Assembly (NCBI GenBank): GCA_019245255.1
Contig: JAFARV010000931.1
Coordinates: forward strand, 1 to 10,321
DNA: 10,321 nucleotides
DNA from: Acidobacteriaceae bacterium
GTDB lineage: Bacteria > Acidobacteriota > Terriglobia > Bryobacterales > Bryobacteraceae
Direction of reading: 5' to 3'
Shown here: in pieces, positions 8,938 to 10,321 of the stretch
How positions within the stretch are numbered: the stretch's first letter is position 1
How the letters are laid out: every line of letters begins with the position of its first letter
The notes under the pieces: generated by a model
Databases searched by the model: none
Seen by the model: only the letters and a program-made list of their open reading frames with translations
Told to the model about the DNA's origin: nothing
Translations under genes and position numbers: made by a program

Positions 8938-10321
8938 TCAGATCCGCCGCAGCTTCCACCCTCCGCGCGCGAACATAATCAGCCCGAGCACCGTCATCAC
9001 CGTATCGGCAATTGGAATCGCCGCAAACAAGCCGTCAACACCGAGCGCCGTACGGTTCGCCAGAAACCACGCCAGCGGGATTTGGCAGAACCAGAAGCTG
9101 ATCACATTGATGATTGTCGGTGTCATCGTGTCGCCCGCCCCGTTGAATGCCTGAATCATCACCATCCCGTACGCATACACCAAATTGCCGTAGGCAATGA
9201 TGCGTAGACAGTCGGCCGCATAACTCGACACCACGCGATCCGCCGAAAAGAACGACACAATAAAATGCGGTGCGAAGATCAGCAGCATCGCAATCGCAAC
9301 CAGGTAAACGGCATTGTAGCCGCCCGTCACGTAGACCGCGCGCTCGGCACGCTCCGGCTTCTTCGCGCCCAGGTTCTGTCCGACCATAGTCGCCGCAGCG
9401 CCGCTCATCCCCCACGAAGGAAGAATGATGAACATGAAGATGCGTATGCCGATTGTGTACCCGGCCACCGCGAGGCTCCCAAAGGTGCTGATCATCCGCA
9501 CCAGCACAAGCCAGCTCGTATGTGCAATCAGGAACTGCAAAACGCCCGTCGAAGACACACGAATCAGCGATCCGATCACCGCCGGCACCAACCGAAGATG
9601 CTTCGCCATGATGCGCACGCGCGCCCTTCCGTTCGTCAGCATCCAGAACTGAAACAGGACGCCACACGATCTGCCGATCAAAGTGGAAACCGCGGCGCCG
9701 GTTACGCCAAGCTTCGGGAATGGCCCCAGTCCGAAGATGAAACACGGATCCAGAACCAGGTTGATCAGATTTGACACCCACAACACACGCATCGCAATCG
9801 ACGCGTCCCCCGCGCCGCGAAAAATCGCATTGTTCAGGAACAGCAGCATCACCACAGCCGTTCCGCCAAACACGATTTCCGTATAGCGATGCCCGCCCGC
9901 GATCAGCATCTGGTCCGCGCCCATCAGATTCAGCAGTTCATGCGCGAAGATCATACCCGGAATTCCCATCGCCACCGCGACGCCAATGCCGAGAAAAATC
10001 GATTGCATCGCCGCGGTAGCCGCGCCTTCCGGATCTTTTTCACCGATCCGCCGGGCAACCATTGCCGTCGTCGAAAAACTCACACCTAATGCCACCGAAA
10101 AAACCAGCGTCAGCATGGACTCCGTCAAACCTACAGTCGCCACTGCATTCGGCCCCAGGCGTGTCACCCAGAACACGTCCACAAGCGCAAAGAGCGACTC
10201 CATCACCATCTCCAGCACCATCGGAATCGCCAGCAGGAAAACCGCCCGGCTGATTGACAGTTGCGTGAAGTCTTGATGCGTCCCTCGGATCGCCTCACTG
10301 ATGGTGCGCCAAACGCCTGCC
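8938..10321 (-). CDS. MATE-family efflux transporter (5' end beyond the right edge)
   Basis: A polytopic inner-membrane exporter that moves organic cations, drugs or metabolites using an H+ or Na+ gradient. Seen: 460 codons ending at the TGA at 8938. An ATG lies at 10221, but the frame stays open for the 33 codons from it to the edge, and these encode an expected MATE N-terminus (ISEAIRGTHQDFTQLSISRA, then a hydrophobic FLLAIPMV helix). The true start is therefore off the window, probably by only a few codons. Hallmarks, in visible numbering: LVDVFWVTRLG with an acidic residue at 48; FRGAGDA at 167-173; NLVLDPCFIFGLG from 187; VGQNLGAKKPERAERA at 313; FNGAGDTMTP at 392-401. The two GAGD motifs reflect the two six-helix halves. 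Length is normal for the family. Context: first gene of a probable pair with the M28 peptidase. Substrate unknown. Confidence 0.95.
   Translation of the reverse strand, partial: AGVWRTISEAIRGTHQDFTQLSISRAVFLLAIPMVLEMVMESLFALVDVFWVTRLGPNAVATVGLTESMLTLVFSVALGVSFSTTAMVARRIGEKDPEGAATAAMQSIFLGIGVAVAMGIPGMIFAHELLNLMGADQMLIAGGHRYTEIVFGGTAVVMLLFLNNAIFRGAGDASIAMRVLWVSNLINLVLDPCFIFGLGPFPKLGVTGAAVSTLIGRSCGVLFQFWMLTNGRARVRIMAKHLRLVPAVIGSLIRVSSTGVLQFLIAHTSWLVLVRMISTFGSLAVAGYTIGIRIFMFIILPSWGMSGAAATMVGQNLGAKKPERAERAVYVTGGYNAVYLVAIAMLLIFAPHFIVSFFSADRVVSSYAADCLRIIAYGNLVYAYGMVMIQAFNGAGDTMTPTIINVISFWFCQIPLAWFLANRTALGVDGLFAAIPIADTVMTVLGLIMFARGGWKLRRI

Noticed and set aside
9035..9781. A 248-codon open frame on the minus strand inside the MATE gene.
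   Set aside because: Out of frame with a well-supported MATE protein; no membrane segments or family motifs.

Overview
The window looks like chromosomal DNA from a GC-rich member of the Acidobacteriota, most like the Bryobacterales / Candidatus Solibacter group. The basis is family knowledge: two large FtsX/MacB-type permeases without an ATPase (ADOP, 'acidobacterial duplicated orphan permease') lie beside a PadR-family regulator, an arrangement characteristic of that phylum. No species can be named from the sequence alone. All six substantial genes are on the minus strand, so transcription runs from high to low coordinates.

Read in the direction of transcription, the layout is as follows. 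(1) A MATE-family multidrug/metabolite exporter, whose first few codons lie beyond the right edge (8938-10321). (2) 33 bases later, a secreted M28 metallopeptidase resembling carboxypeptidase Q (7399-8904). (3) After a 219-base gap, an MHYT-PAS-HisKA-HATPase-REC membrane hybrid histidine kinase (4858-7179). (4) A 393-base intergenic region. It holds a roughly 185-base imperfect inverted-repeat (MITE/REP-like) element and then a sigma70-like promoter. The promoter's -10 lies in a perfect 17-base palindrome and its spacer carries a third half-site. (5) A complete 873-residue ADOP permease (1843-4464). (6) A short PadR-family repressor (1366-1716, possibly from 1755), coupled by an ATGA overlap to (7) a second ADOP permease, of which only the first 456 codons are in the window (1-1369).

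The PadR/ADOP part forms a regulatory and transport cassette: PadR and the left permease are one transcription unit, with a TTGACA-type promoter just upstream of PadR. The right permease has its own, apparently operator-controlled, promoter. The MATE and peptidase genes may be co-transcribed. The hybrid kinase has no obvious partner in the window. No RNA genes, CRISPR array, transposase or convincing intrinsic terminator was seen. The most interesting non-coding signals are the triple half-site operator at 4588-4622 and the inverted-repeat element at 4642-4826.
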